Below are positions 34,283-43,660 of a stretch of 64,000 bases of DNA, one piece after another. This DNA is from Sulfurimonas sp. (GTDB taxonomy: Bacteria > Campylobacterota > Campylobacteria > Campylobacterales > Sulfurimonadaceae): the NCBI GenBank assembly GCA_030949945.1, contig JAUZRZ010000025.1, positions 62,001 through 126,000 of the forward strand. The letters are read 5' to 3'. Numbering within the stretch: position 1 is the stretch's first letter; each line of letters begins with the position of its first letter. The notes under the pieces were generated by a model. The model was not told the origin of the DNA and made no database searches. It saw only the letters and a list, made by a program, of their open reading frames with translations. The translations under genes and the position numbers were made by a program.

Positions 34283-34944
34283 TTATATTTCCTTAATTAT
34301 TTTATTGTTTTCATCACTTTTTAAAAGTGTCACTTTTTCTACATGCACTATCGTTAAAAATTCTTTTATAATTATGCATGCATCACTAAGTTGTGTATTT
34401 GAACTTCTTAAATCATCATCACATATACTCACAAGTGCATGTTTTGCATCATCCTTTAAAACAAGACTTTTTAACAGTCTCTCTTTTAAACGCATATGAG
34501 CTAGGGGACTCTTTGAAGTAAAAACTCATGGCATAACTGTTTTTGTATATTATACCCTAAGAGTTTGCTGACAAGAGCAAAAATTGTACTATCACAATCA
34601 CTACTTAAAAAATTATCATAACGACTCAGTAGCCCTGCATAAAGAGCTGTCGCAATTTTTTGATTTATCTTAAAAGTATTTTGAGTCAAGAAATTATACA
34701 GTTCTAAAGTGTCAATATTTACCTCAATAAGATAATCAGCAGTAGAGGGTCTATTTGTACGACTCTTTTCAAACCAAGGTAAAAATGATAACTTCACATC
34801 TAAAGACTCGGTATTTTGCAAAGAAACCTTTTTGTGTAAGGTCAATATAGCACTGTAGAGTGCACTTGCATTAGCAAACGAAGCACTATCTGTAATAATC
34901 AAAATATGTTGTGCATTTTTAATTTTTTCTATATCTATTTGCAT
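34283..34944 (-). CDS. DHH-like phosphoesterase-related protein (degenerate), frameshifted
   Basis: Joining two pieces by adding one base in G4 34504-34507 gives a continuous protein of about 220 residues (CHEFLLQRVPLAHMRLKERLL). The pattern ILIITDSASFANASALYSAIL, ADYLIEVN and QKIATALYAGLLSRYDNF resembles the DHH/DHHA1 layout, but the DHH metal motif itself is not visible, so catalysis is doubtful. It lies directly before the M23 peptidase gene on the same strand. Confidence 0.6.
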
Positions 34945-34967
34945 ATTTCTTCTTTAGAAATTATATA

Positions 34968-35346
34968 CTATTTTTGATTTATAAGTTTATAGTTTTCATG
35001 AATATCTGCAATAAAGCCTTCCGTAAACATTCCTATAAGCTCCTCATCGGGATGCTCTTCATCATAATGGTACTCAACAAATCCAAAAAAATCTTCAGGA
35101 GTTATTTCATACTCAATCAACTTCTCTATACCCTGTGTAATATCGTTTTGATAAAAAAGTTTGGCTACATCTTCTCCTTGCAAAGAACCTGCAGTCTGTT
35201 TACTAGCTTTAAAAGCATTTTCTTTAAATAGCTCTTCTTCTAAACTATCAATAGCCAATCCCCTCTTCTTCAGTCACTGAGCCATTTTTTAAAATACGCA
35301 TTACTAATTCTTGAATATCCGCTATTATTTTTGTTTGTTCACTCAT
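34968..35346 (-). CDS. Small acidic protein of unknown function (frameshifted)
   Basis: A 32-residue frame (MSEQTKIIADIQELVMRILK ...) and a 96-residue frame (LAIDSLEEELFKENAFKASK ...) join cleanly if one base is removed from C4 35260-35263, giving EEEGLAIDSLEEELFKE and a protein of about 126 residues. A GGGGGAAAT ribosome-binding site precedes ATG 35344-35346. It is acidic and soluble, with no family recognised. If the split is real, the second frame would use a TTG start inside the first. It lies between the methyltransferase gene and the DHH-like gene. Confidence 0.6.
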
Positions 35347-35404
35347 TATTTCCCCCTATTATATTTTTAAAATCTTATCTAAAAGTACCTAAAGAAAGTA
35401 TATT

Positions 35405-36446
35405 TTATCTTGGCATGGTTGATAAGAGCTGATCTATGAGCTTCGGTGGAACACCTTCTCCAATCACTTGTCTTATTAAGTTTTCACTTGCCCACTCAGG
35501 TGGAGTCCAACTATCTGGCAAACCTGTTAGTATAAATATCTCTTTAAGTGTTAAAACACGAGCATCACTATATGTACCATCCTCTTTTAAGCGACCAGGG
35601 TGTACATTGTTTTGGCTAGAAACTGAACCATTCGCCATAGTTATAGTCGGTGCAGGTTTATCCCACTCTATGCGTTTATAAGTCGTATCATAACCTTTTG
35701 ATTCGAGTACCATCAACTTTTTTGGGATAGTGAATTTTATTATGTAATGCTGTTTTACCCGTTGGTGTTTTCTTTAAAAAAGATATATGTCTATCGTTAT
35801 GAACTTTAGCTCTATGAAACTTTACAGGTGATGCTTCTCCACTCTCTAAACTTGGAAGATACTCTATCATATCTCGTACTGTTATTTTTTCTTGCTTAGG
35901 AGGTAGTTCCCATTTATGTACTTTTGAGATAAGATATATAGCACGCTTTCGGCTTTGTGGAGTTGCATAATCACTAGCATCTACAACTACAGGATTTATA
36001 ATATATCCTAATGGCTCTAACTCATTTTTAATGTAGTCTGTAATTTTAATCTGTGTACCATTGTGAATAAGATATGTCTTTAAAACTTTGGGAACATTTT
36101 CTATTAAAATATTTGTAGGTTGTAATTCGCATGCTAGTTTTATTACATACTTTATAAGAGAGTTTCTTGGATCATCCTCTTGCATTCTTCCTGCAATACT
36201 CATACCTTGACAAGGAGGTGTAGCTATTAAAAAGTCACATTTGTGCTTCTTTGCACTACTTAATACTCTACTAAACACATCATCATTTGTAATATCACCT
36301 TGAATCATCTCACACTTTTTATGCATCTCTTGGTAAAATTTTGCACGATTGTCCAAAAGTTCGTTTGCAACAACAATTTCTATTTTATGTTGCTTAATAT
36401 ATGTTTCTGCAATTCCAACATTTGCAAATAATGATACACCCTTCAA
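35405..36446 (-). CDS. C5-cytosine DNA methyltransferase, solitary (frameshifted)
   Basis: The motifs of the family are present in order: I (VSLFANVGIAETY), IV with the catalytic Cys (ATPPCQGMSIAG), VI (ILIENVPKVL), VIII (TPQSRKRAIYLIS), then the target-recognition region and motif X (RQVIGEGVPPKLIDQLL). Removing one base from T4 35696-35699 joins the pieces as DGTRIKGYDTTYKRIEWDKP. The corrected length is about 346 residues. The start is TTG 36444-36446. No restriction endonuclease gene is adjacent, so it seems to be an orphan or regulatory methyltransferase. The recognition site cannot be read from sequence. Confidence 0.9.
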
Positions 36447-36498
36447 TAATTAGTCCTAAATTTTTTAGAAATTATATCCTAACTTGCATAAAATGGCT

Positions 36499-37552
36499 CT
36501 ATTTCTTATTCATTTTATAGACATATGCAAGAACTTCAGCAACTGCACCAAAAAGTGCTTCTGGTATTGGCTTTTCAATCTCAACCTCAGAATAAAGTGA
36601 ACGAGCAAGAGGAGGATTTTGTACGATATGTACATCATTTTCTCTTGCTATTTTTTTGATTTGTTGGGCTATATGATCCATACCTTTAGCTACAACCACA
36701 GGTGCTCTTGTTTTTTCTTCATCATACTTTATAGCTACTGCATAATGGGTTGGATTTGTAATGATTACATCTGCATTTGGCACTTCAGACATCATACGTT
36801 GGCGTGATATTTCCATCTGTTTTTGTTTAATTTTTGATTTTATAAGAGGGTCACCCTCCATATTTTTCATCTCATCTTTTATCTCTTGCTTAGTCATTTT
36901 AAGTCCATCAAAATACTGTTTACGCACTATTACGATATCTATAAGTGCAAAAACAAATATAACTAGCAACATTACAAAAGCAAGAATTATCATCTTATCT
37001 TTTAACCACTCAAGCTGATCATGTAATCCAAATAGTGCTACAGTGGGTAACTCTTCTATAAACAAAAAGAAAAAAATAAAACCTACACCTAAGGTAATAT
37101 GTGACTTAAAAGTTATCTTAACACCCTCTATAACTTTTTTCATACTAAAGAGATTTTTTGTTCCCTTAATCGGGTCAATCTTTTTAAAATCTGGTACAAG
37201 AGACTTAGTTGTAAATAAAAATCCAAACTGTGCTACTGCAGCGATTATTCCAGCAATAGCTACAGCAACAGATAAAGGAATAACCATTAAAAGAACTTCT
37301 CTAAAGGTCACCACTAGCAATATCAAGCATAAATGATTTATCTAAGGGAGTACCAACAAGAGAAAAATAGTACTTAAATAGTGCTAACATATGTTTAGCT
37401 ATAAAAGGAAATAGCATTAAAACAGCTAAAATTGCGACAAATAGAGTTATAACACCCGATGTATCTTGAGATTTAGGAACATTACCCTCTTTTCGGGCAT
37501 CCTCAATCTTTTTGTCGGTGGGTTCTTCTGTTTTTTCGCCATCATCAGCCAT
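36499..37552 (-). CDS. flhB: Flagellar export switch protein FlhB (frameshifted)
   Basis: About 350 residues after correction. N-terminal EKTEEPTDKKIEDARKEGNV is followed by four membrane segments and the cytoplasmic domain with the autocleavage motif NPTHYAVAIKY. It switches export specificity of the flagellar type III system. The two pieces join if one base is removed from A3 37303-37305 (FMLDIASGDLREVLLMVIPL). It is flanked by accessory genes on both sides (methyltransferase downstream, DUF1566 fragment and toxin-antitoxin upstream) and not by flagellar genes. Confidence 0.94.
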
Positions 37553-37559
37553 CTATATT

Positions 37560-37661
37560 CTACAACCTCGGTTTTGTTACAACTTTCAGTGTTGTAAAGT
37601 TTTTATCATTTAGAAACTCTATGAGAAAGTCAAATTTTTTGTACTTCTCTTCATTTATCAC
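37560..37661 (-). CDS. Short frame or gene tail directly upstream of flhB
   Basis: A 33-residue frame (GTG start; ends KNFTTLKVVTKPRL) that overlaps the stop of the DUF1566 fragment by 4 bp and ends 7 bases before the flhB ATG. It reads like the C-terminal end of a normal protein rather than a random frame. It may be the tail of a gene that once preceded flhB and lost its front part when the DUF1566/toxin-antitoxin block arrived. No family is recognised. Confidence 0.3.
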   Translation of the reverse strand: MINEEKYKKFDFLIEFLNDKNFTTLKVVTKPRL

Positions 37662-37933
37662 TCTAGTTCACTTATGCTCGGTACATGCCAGTCATCATAG
37701 CCAGTAAAGTTCAAACTTTTACAATACTTTTTCGCCCCACTCCAATCTCTCTTCACATTTTTAGCACGACTATCATCTTGCCACATAAAACCCGTAACAC
37801 TATCACTCACTATCTCTTTTACATTATCTCTTGTAAATGTAGATATTTCTAACTTCTTTATAGTTTTATCTATAACTATCTCATATGAGAAAAGTGTTGT
37901 CAAAAGTAGTGTTGTTAGTAGTAGTTTTAGCAC
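37658..37933 (-). pseudogene. DUF1566 (Lcl) domain protein, truncated
   Basis: 91 residues. A signal peptide (MLKLLLTTLLLTTLFSYEI) is followed by the first part of a DUF1566 domain (DSVTGFMWQDDSRAKN and WSGAKKYCKSLNFTGYDDWHVPSISEL). The family normally continues for 60 or more residues after the W-x-PSxxEL motif. Here a stop follows at once, and the next frame does not resemble the missing part. It is therefore truncated, and any product would be a short exported protein. Confidence 0.65.
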
Positions 37934-37934
37934 T

Positions 37935-38216
37935 TTAATACTCTCTTTGTCTAAATATTGTTAATACATGAACTTTATAATCTATTATTTTAAAAACAGT
38001 TGTGTACTTTTTATAAATTAAATCATGTGTGTTTTCATCATCTGTGTAGTAGCTTTTTCTACACCTCATTGGCATCTCTGCTAGAGTTTTTATACTGTTT
38101 TTTAATTCAGATATAAATTGATTTGCTTTAGGAAGTGTATCTTGTTTTGTGATGTAAGTTTTAATATTTATTAAGTCTGAAAAAGCTTCTGGTTCAATGA
38201 TTACTTTATAAATCAT
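37935..38216 (-). CDS. RelE/ParE-family toxin
   Basis: 93 residues with the toxin fold pattern (YKVIIEPEAFSDLINIKTYI, EMPMRCRKSY, DLIYKKYTTVFKIIDYKVHVLTIFRQREY). Members either cleave ribosome-bound mRNA (RelE) or poison gyrase (ParE), and these cannot be told apart here. It starts one base after the antitoxin gene, which is the usual order. Confidence 0.87.
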   Translation of the reverse strand: MIYKVIIEPEAFSDLINIKTYITKQDTLPKANQFISELKNSIKTLAEMPMRCRKSYYTDDENTHDLIYKKYTTVFKIIDYKVHVLTIFRQREY

Positions 38217-38217
38217 C

Positions 38218-38439
38218 TTAAGAGTTCAGTACCTGCTCGAAGGCATCATCCATATCTATCCCACCATTAGTAGAAATATTATTTATAGCATTTTCAACTT
38301 TTGTTTGTGCATTTTCAAATGAGATAGAGTTATTGTCTAAGTCCTCTGACACTGATATTTTTTCTTTTGGTAAAATATCTAATAAGCCCATAAACTTATC
38401 AAAAATAGAATCATCAATCTTTAATTGTAAAGTATGCAT
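38218..38439 (-). CDS. Antitoxin of the RelE/ParE pair
   Basis: 73 residues, acidic. The first 35 residues (MHTLQLKIDDSIFDKFMGLL) are consistent with a DNA- or toxin-binding strand-helix, and the disordered C-terminal half would wrap the toxin. The class is not recognised. The call rests on size, charge and position just before the toxin gene. A promoter is expected in the 38440-38476 gap. Confidence 0.78.
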   Translation of the reverse strand: MHTLQLKIDDSIFDKFMGLLDILPKEKISVSEDLDNNSISFENAQTKVENAINNISTNGGIDMDDAFEQVLNS

Positions 38440-38476
38440 AAAAACCCCTTTCTATAATTATAGCACATAACAAACT

Positions 38477-39292
38477 TTAGTCCATCTTCATAGATAAATC
38501 AATCCAATTTGCCTGATGAATTAAAGAGCCAGAACTAATGGCATCTACACCACTCTTAGCATACGACTCTATTGTTTTTAAAGATATATTTCCACTTGCT
38601 TCTAAGAGTATATGAGGATGTTTTTCATCTCTAAACGCGACTATCTCTTTTATCTGAGTTGGTGTCATATTATCACACATAACTATGTCACATTCAGCTT
38701 CAAATGCTAGTTTTGCTATCTCGAATGTTTCTGCTTCTACTTCTATTTTTGCGGTAAAGGGGATTTTTGTTCTTGCGGTTTTTATGTAGGATTTTAAATC
38801 TTTTATGGTTTTGAGGTGGGTGTCTTTTATCATAAGGGAGTCATCAAGACCCATTCTATGATTTACTGCTCCACCTGTTCTTGTTGCATACTTCTCAAAA
38901 ACGCGAAGTAGTGGTCGTGTTTTTCTTGTGTCTAAAAGCTTTACACCGTAAGGCTCTATAATCTCTACATATTTTCTAGTCAAAGTAGCTATAGAACTTG
39001 CATGAAGTAGCATATCTAAAACGGTGCGTTCACATCTAAGAAGAGTATGAGAGTCTGCATTTAATGTAGCTAAAACATCACCTTTGAGAAAGCTCTCACC
39101 ATCATTTACTAGCCACTTAATTTCAAACTTTTCTATCTTGGCTAAAACATCTATGTATTTTACTCCAGCCACAACACCATCACTTTTTGCAACTATTTTT
39201 GCACTTGCATCTACTGCTCTCTCAACTAAAGCATACAAGTCGCCACGACCTACATCTTCTGCCAAAGCTGCTCGTACAAAAGCTTCTATCAT
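38477..39292 (-). CDS. nadC: Nicotinate-nucleotide pyrophosphorylase (carboxylating)
   Basis: 271 residues. Motifs are EDVGRGDLYAL at the N-terminus, LLDTRKTRPLLRVFEKYA, GGAVNHRMGLDDSLMIKD and EVEAETFEIAKLAFEAECDIVMCDN. It converts quinolinate to nicotinate mononucleotide. ATG overlaps the nadA stop (ATGA), so the last two steps of de novo NAD synthesis are coupled. Confidence 0.96.
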   Translation of the reverse strand: MIEAFVRAALAEDVGRGDLYALVERAVDASAKIVAKSDGVVAGVKYIDVLAKIEKFEIKWLVNDGESFLKGDVLATLNADSHTLLRCERTVLDMLLHASSIATLTRKYVEIIEPYGVKLLDTRKTRPLLRVFEKYATRTGGAVNHRMGLDDSLMIKDTHLKTIKDLKSYIKTARTKIPFTAKIEVEAETFEIAKLAFEAECDIVMCDNMTPTQIKEIVAFRDEKHPHILLEASGNISLKTIESYAKSGVDAISSGSLIHQANWIDLSMKMD

Positions 39293-40288
39293 AATGCCAA
39301 CATTCGCTCTAATGCTATTTTAGCCCACTTCTGTGTTTTTTCATCTATTTCTATCTCGTTAATCAGCTCACCATCATCTATAGCTTTGAGTGTTACATAA
39401 ACATCTTCTAGTGTAGTTTCATTCATAGTTGGACATTCTGGCTTTAGTTGAACTGAGGACATATGTATTCTTCTGGCGCAAGCGATTTACAAGGTTAAAC
39501 TCTGTTCCTACTGCTACTTTTTGCTCCTCGGGTAAATCTGCTATGTATTTGATAAGCTGAGAAGTAGAACCAACAAAATCACTTGCATCACAGATACTAG
39601 GATCACATTCAGGGTGTGTCGCAATTAGAATACCTGGAAATTTTTTACGATAAAATGCTATATCATCCACAGTAAATAGCTGATGTACCGAACAAAAACC
39701 ATCAAAGCATAAGATGTCACACTCTTGTGGATTTCCCTCAAGCCCAATAACCATAGACTTTAAGCCCATTTGATTTGCTATATTTTGTCCTAAACATCTA
39801 TCGGGAACAAAGAGGATTTTTTTACCCTCCTCTAGTGCTTTTGTGATGATGGTTTTTGCATTTGAACTAGTACAAACCATACCACCCATCTCACCAACTT
39901 TAGCTTTTACATCTGCATTGGAGTTAATATAGGTAATAGGAAGAATATCTTCACTTGGGATACCATTATCGTTCATAAATTTTATAGAGTCATCAAAATA
40001 AAGAGAGTCTATCATACGAGCCATAGCACAACATGCGATTTTAGGCATAACTACTCGTTTCTCAGGGCTTAAAACTTTTACACTTTGCCCCATAAAACCA
40101 ACACCACAAAAAAGGACGAACTTACTATCATCTGCTTTTGTGCGAATAGCTAGTTCTAGTGAATCACCTGTTATATCCGCTATCTCAAAAACTTCATCAC
40201 GCTGATAAAAGTGTGCAACAACAGTTACATCTAACTTGTTTTTTAATCTCTGTATTTCTACTTTTAATTCTTCATTACTTAATTGCAA
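39289..40288 (-). CDS. nadA: Quinolinate synthase NadA (frameshifted near 3' end)
   Basis: About 333 residues after correction. The [4Fe-4S] cysteines are in FVLFCGVGFMG, GGMVCTSSNA and LKPECPTM. Substrate motifs include AHFYQRDEVFE and ATHPECDPSI. Removing one base near 39451 restores YVLSQLKPECPTMNETTLEDVY to a stop overlapping nadC. The start is TTG 40286-40288 with AGGAT upstream. Confidence 0.93.
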
Positions 40289-40312
40289 AAAAATATCCTA
40301 CTTATTATCTTA

Positions 40313-40418
40313 TGTTACGGACTATAAGGAGCAAAGCCCCTTCTAGTCGCAGGGACAAAACTTGTCCCTACAACCCCCTAAAGCTATAAAAAGGGTTTTT
40401 TTAAGAAAAGTCGTAACA
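40313..40418 (+). repeat. 106-bp intergenic palindromic repeat, copy 1
   Basis: Terminal inverted repeats TGTTACGGACT and AGTCGTAACA bound a core shared with 51046-51153 (AAGGAGCAAAGCCCCTT, CGCAGGGACAAA, TGTCCCTACAACCCCCTAAA). Two internal hairpins are clear: ACTATAAGGAGC with GCCCCTTCTAGT, and AGGGACAA with TTGTCCCT. The 10-bp direct repeat TTATTATCTT occurs on each side (40302-40311 and 40423-40432), a possible target-site duplication. It lies between the cyd operon and nadA. Confidence 0.75.
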
Positions 40419-40468
40419 TCAGTTATTATCTTCATTTATTATGAGCGATATTATACCAAAGTTCTCTC

Positions 40469-40636
40469 TTATTGAGGATTTTGTGATTTCATATCTGCTG
40501 CATAACGAGCTTCAAGCTCTTCTAATCTTTCCATTCTTTTGTAGTGCTTTATGTTGAGATGCACAAAATTTACAGCTATCCCTATGACTATAGGCCATGA
40601 TAAATACCAAATAATACTTCCTAAAAACTCCATCAT
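40469..40636 (-). CDS. Small membrane protein of the cytochrome bd operon (CydX-like position)
   Basis: 55 residues. A single membrane helix (IIWYLSWPIVIGIAVNFVHL) is followed by a basic then acidic cytoplasmic tail (KHYKRMERLEELEARYAADM). It lies 15 bases after cydB on the same strand. Single-helix subunits such as CydX (about 37 residues) stabilise bd oxidases, and this gene may do the same, but sequence similarity to CydX is not evident. Two ATG codons (40636 and 40633) are adjacent, with an AGGAGA site upstream. Confidence 0.7.
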   Translation of the reverse strand: MMEFLGSIIWYLSWPIVIGIAVNFVHLNIKHYKRMERLEELEARYAADMKSQNPQ

Positions 40637-40651
40637 ACTCTCCTTTGTTTT

Positions 40652-41775
40652 TTAATAGTGGTGTGAATCATTTTGAATCTCTTCAACAGTTAACTGTGTT
40701 TTATCCATTGAACGCCATACTGCTACAATATATGCAAGAACAACAGGAACAAGTAAAGAAACGACAGCCATAACACTTAGGGTATAGTAACTTCCCGAAC
40801 TATTCTCAATACTTAAAGAACTTTGCATATCAGAGAGTGATGGATAAAATATTGAATTTTCTATACCTAAAATAAAAAGTAAAAATGTAACTGTAAGTAC
40901 AGTACCTGTTCCCGTAAAGAAAATTGCCTTTTTTGAAGATTTAAACACTGCCATGTATATACCAAAAAGGAGGGTAACAACACCCAGTAAAAAACCAAAA
41001 GAGAGACAATAGAGTTTAAAAATATATGTACAAACTTATACTCTACAACTGTAACAACTTTTGTACTTGCATCATAAACATAACCATCTTGAAGAAGCAC
41101 TGTTATGACTACATAGAGAAAAAGAACTAAAAATATTATAAAGTTTTTGCGTACAACACTCACAACTCTCTCTTCTATCGCTTTATTTGCTAAAGAGTTA
41201 TAAAAGTATAAGGCACCCTGAACACGTGCTAAGAAGACAAGCATAAAACCAAATGCAAGGTTAAAAGGGTTTAGGAGTGCTTCTAATCCATAACTCTCCT
41301 GTGTCCATCTTGAGAAATTATACTCATTTACTGTAAAGTTTCCTCCACTAAAAAGTGTTGCAAGGGCAACACCGATAAGAAAAATTCCTAATGTACCATT
41401 TATATATAAAAGTGTTTCATAGAACCTAGCACCATAAACATTATCTGGCTTTTTTCTATACTCATAAGCTACCGCTTGAATGATAAAACAAAAAAGTATT
41501 GCCATCCAAACATAATAAGCACCACCAAAACTCACGGCATAAAAGAGTGGAAATGCAGCAAATAGTGCTCCACCAAACATAACAAGAGCTGTAAAAGTTA
41601 GCTCCCATTTTCTTCCTAATGAGTTTACAAGAAGATCTCTCTCCTCCTCATTTTGTGCCAATGTATAAAGTAGAGTCTGTCCACCCTGTACAAATGTCAT
41701 AAATACAAATAATGCACCTATAATACTCACAAGTAACCACCAGTAAACCTGTAAACCGTATAATGTGATTTCCAT
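40652..41775 (-). CDS. cydB: Cytochrome bd oxidase subunit II (frameshifted)
   Basis: About 374 residues with 8 to 9 membrane helices. It starts MEITLYGLQVYWWLLVSIIGALFVFMTFVQGGQ, the usual CydB opening. Adding one base to A4 40997-41000 joins the pieces as IVSLLFGFLLGVVTLLFGIYMAVFKS. It partners CydA in the quinol oxidase that reduces oxygen at low concentration. It lies one base after cydA. Confidence 0.93.
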
Positions 41776-41776
41776 C

Positions 41777-43306
41777 TTAATGCTCCTCTGGACCTATTTT
41801 AATCTGTTTTAACATTATTTTTACTTCGGCTATAAGTAGTCCTGTAAAAAGCACTGCAAAAAGCCAAAATGTAATCATAACACTTGTTGATGATATATTT
41901 GATGCTGCCATACCTACTGGTAACATATCTTGTATCGCCCATGGCTGTCTTCCAGACTCAGCAACAATCCATCCTGCCTCTTGTGCAACATAACCTAGAG
42001 GAAGTGTAAATAGTGCTGCATATAAGAACCAGCGTTTCTTTTCAATCTCATTAATCATAGTAAAATAAAGTGCCATAAAGAAAATAAGCATAAAGAGTGA
42101 TCCTAAGCCAACCATAGTGTGAAAGCTGTAAAATGCTATAGCAACATTTGGAACTGCATCTTCTGGTTTGTCTAAATATCCATATCCCATAAAGTGTTGA
42201 TACTCTTCAAAAGTTTTTAGAGCTGCTGCTGTTTTTACTACATCACCCTCTTTTTTATACTGTTTATAATCTTTGAGTGCATTAACAGCTATTTTTCCCT
42301 GTCGCATTTTCTCGGGAATTGACATAACATGATGCTTTTCATTACCATAAATCATATCATCTATTCCTGGAACAAAGGCATCTATATCATGATAACCTAG
42401 AAAAGAGAGTGCTCCTGGAATCTCAAAACTAAAGTGAAAAGGGTCTTTACCATCCCCTATCTCTTTACTGTCATCTAAAAGACCAAAAGCGATAATCCCT
42501 GCTCTGCCCTCACCCTCATATAAACCTTCCATTGCTGCAAGTTTCATAGGTTGCGTTTGTGCTACTTGATGGGCTGCTTCATCTCCTGTTGCAAGTAAAA
42601 ATAGTGACGCTGTAAGACCAAAAGTTGCTGCTACTATTATACTTCTTCTTGCAAACTGAGTATCTCTTCTTTTTAAAAGATACCATGAGCTAATCGCAAC
42701 TACAAAAAGAGAAGCAAGAACATATCCACTTGAGACAGTATGTAAAAATTTACTTACTGCGTTTGGATTAAATAAAACTGCCCAAAAGTCAACCATCTCA
42801 TTTCTTGCGGTATCTGGGTTAAAGTGCATTCCAACTGGATGTTGCATCCATCCATTTGCTACTAAAATCCAAAGTGCTGAGAGATTTGAGCCTAATGCTA
42901 CTAGCCAAGTAGAGACTAAGTGCATTCTCTTACTTACCTTATCCCAACCAAAAAACATCACTGCAAAGAATGTTGACTCCATAAAGAATGCCATTAAACC
43001 CTCTATAGCCAGAGGTGCACCAAAAATATCACCAACTATCCATGAGTAATTTGACCAGTTAGTACCAAACTCAAACTCCATGATTATTCCTGTAGCGAGT
43101 CCAATAGCAAAGTTAATAGCTAAGAGTCCCATCCAGAACTTTGTAATTGTCTTCCATTTCATATCACCACTTCTTACATATATAGTCTCCATAATGGCAA
43201 CTATAAATGTTAAACCTAATGTAAGTGGGACAAAAAGCCAATGATAAAGTGCTGTAAGTGCAAACTGTGCACGGGACCAATCTATAAGTAAATCACTGTG
43301 TTCCAT
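41777..43306 (-). CDS. cydA: Cytochrome bd oxidase subunit I
   Basis: 509 residues, multi-spanning. The N-terminal WSRAQFALTALYHWLFVPLTLG holds a heme ligand His. EFGTNWSNYSW and the GWxxxExGRQPW signature (GWIVAESGRQPWAIQDML) are present. It is the heme-bearing subunit. Relatives often have the cyanide-insensitive type with a short Q-loop, but the loop here has not been measured against both classes. It is preceded by a DUF4492 gene, as is common in this phylum. Confidence 0.96.
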   Translation of the reverse strand: MEHSDLLIDWSRAQFALTALYHWLFVPLTLGLTFIVAIMETIYVRSGDMKWKTITKFWMGLLAINFAIGLATGIIMEFEFGTNWSNYSWIVGDIFGAPLAIEGLMAFFMESTFFAVMFFGWDKVSKRMHLVSTWLVALGSNLSALWILVANGWMQHPVGMHFNPDTARNEMVDFWAVLFNPNAVSKFLHTVSSGYVLASLFVVAISSWYLLKRRDTQFARRSIIVAATFGLTASLFLLATGDEAAHQVAQTQPMKLAAMEGLYEGEGRAGIIAFGLLDDSKEIGDGKDPFHFSFEIPGALSFLGYHDIDAFVPGIDDMIYGNEKHHVMSIPEKMRQGKIAVNALKDYKQYKKEGDVVKTAAALKTFEEYQHFMGYGYLDKPEDAVPNVAIAFYSFHTMVGLGSLFMLIFFMALYFTMINEIEKKRWFLYAALFTLPLGYVAQEAGWIVAESGRQPWAIQDMLPVGMAASNISSTSVMITFWLFAVLFTGLLIAEVKIMLKQIKIGPEEH

Positions 43307-43308
43307 AT

Positions 43309-43551
43309 TTATTCCTTAGTTAAATGTTGTATAACTGAAGATGCTCTCTGGGCATCTGTTTGAAAATTTTCTTTGAGTTGATTTGGAAAAAACAATACTT
43401 TTATAATTGCAAACATTACAAAAAGTTTTATAATTATAATAAGCCACAACTGTTTTCCCATTTTCATATTACGGAAACCATCATAATAAAAGTAGAAAAT
43501 TTTAACCAATATGTTTTTTGAATGAGTATTCATAGCTGACATAATACCCAT
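43309..43551 (-). CDS. DUF4492-family small membrane protein
   Basis: 80 residues with one helix (LWLIIIIKLFVMFAIIKVLFF) after a basic YYDGFRNMKMGKQ segment, which matches DUF4492. From memory this family sits next to cydA in Campylobacterota and Bacteroidota, suggesting a role in bd oxidase assembly, though none is proved. The start could be one of several Met residues (MGIM, MSAM, MNTH). It ends 2 bases before cydA. Confidence 0.75.
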   Translation of the reverse strand: MGIMSAMNTHSKNILVKIFYFYYDGFRNMKMGKQLWLIIIIKLFVMFAIIKVLFFPNQLKENFQTDAQRASSVIQHLTKE

Positions 43552-43660
43552 TTTGTCATAAACACAATATAAACATTTACAATTAAATTCATTTTTATTC
43601 CCAAAAGCTTCTTCTTAATATTTAAAGTGTAAAATTGCACTATCAACATTAAGGTTTATA

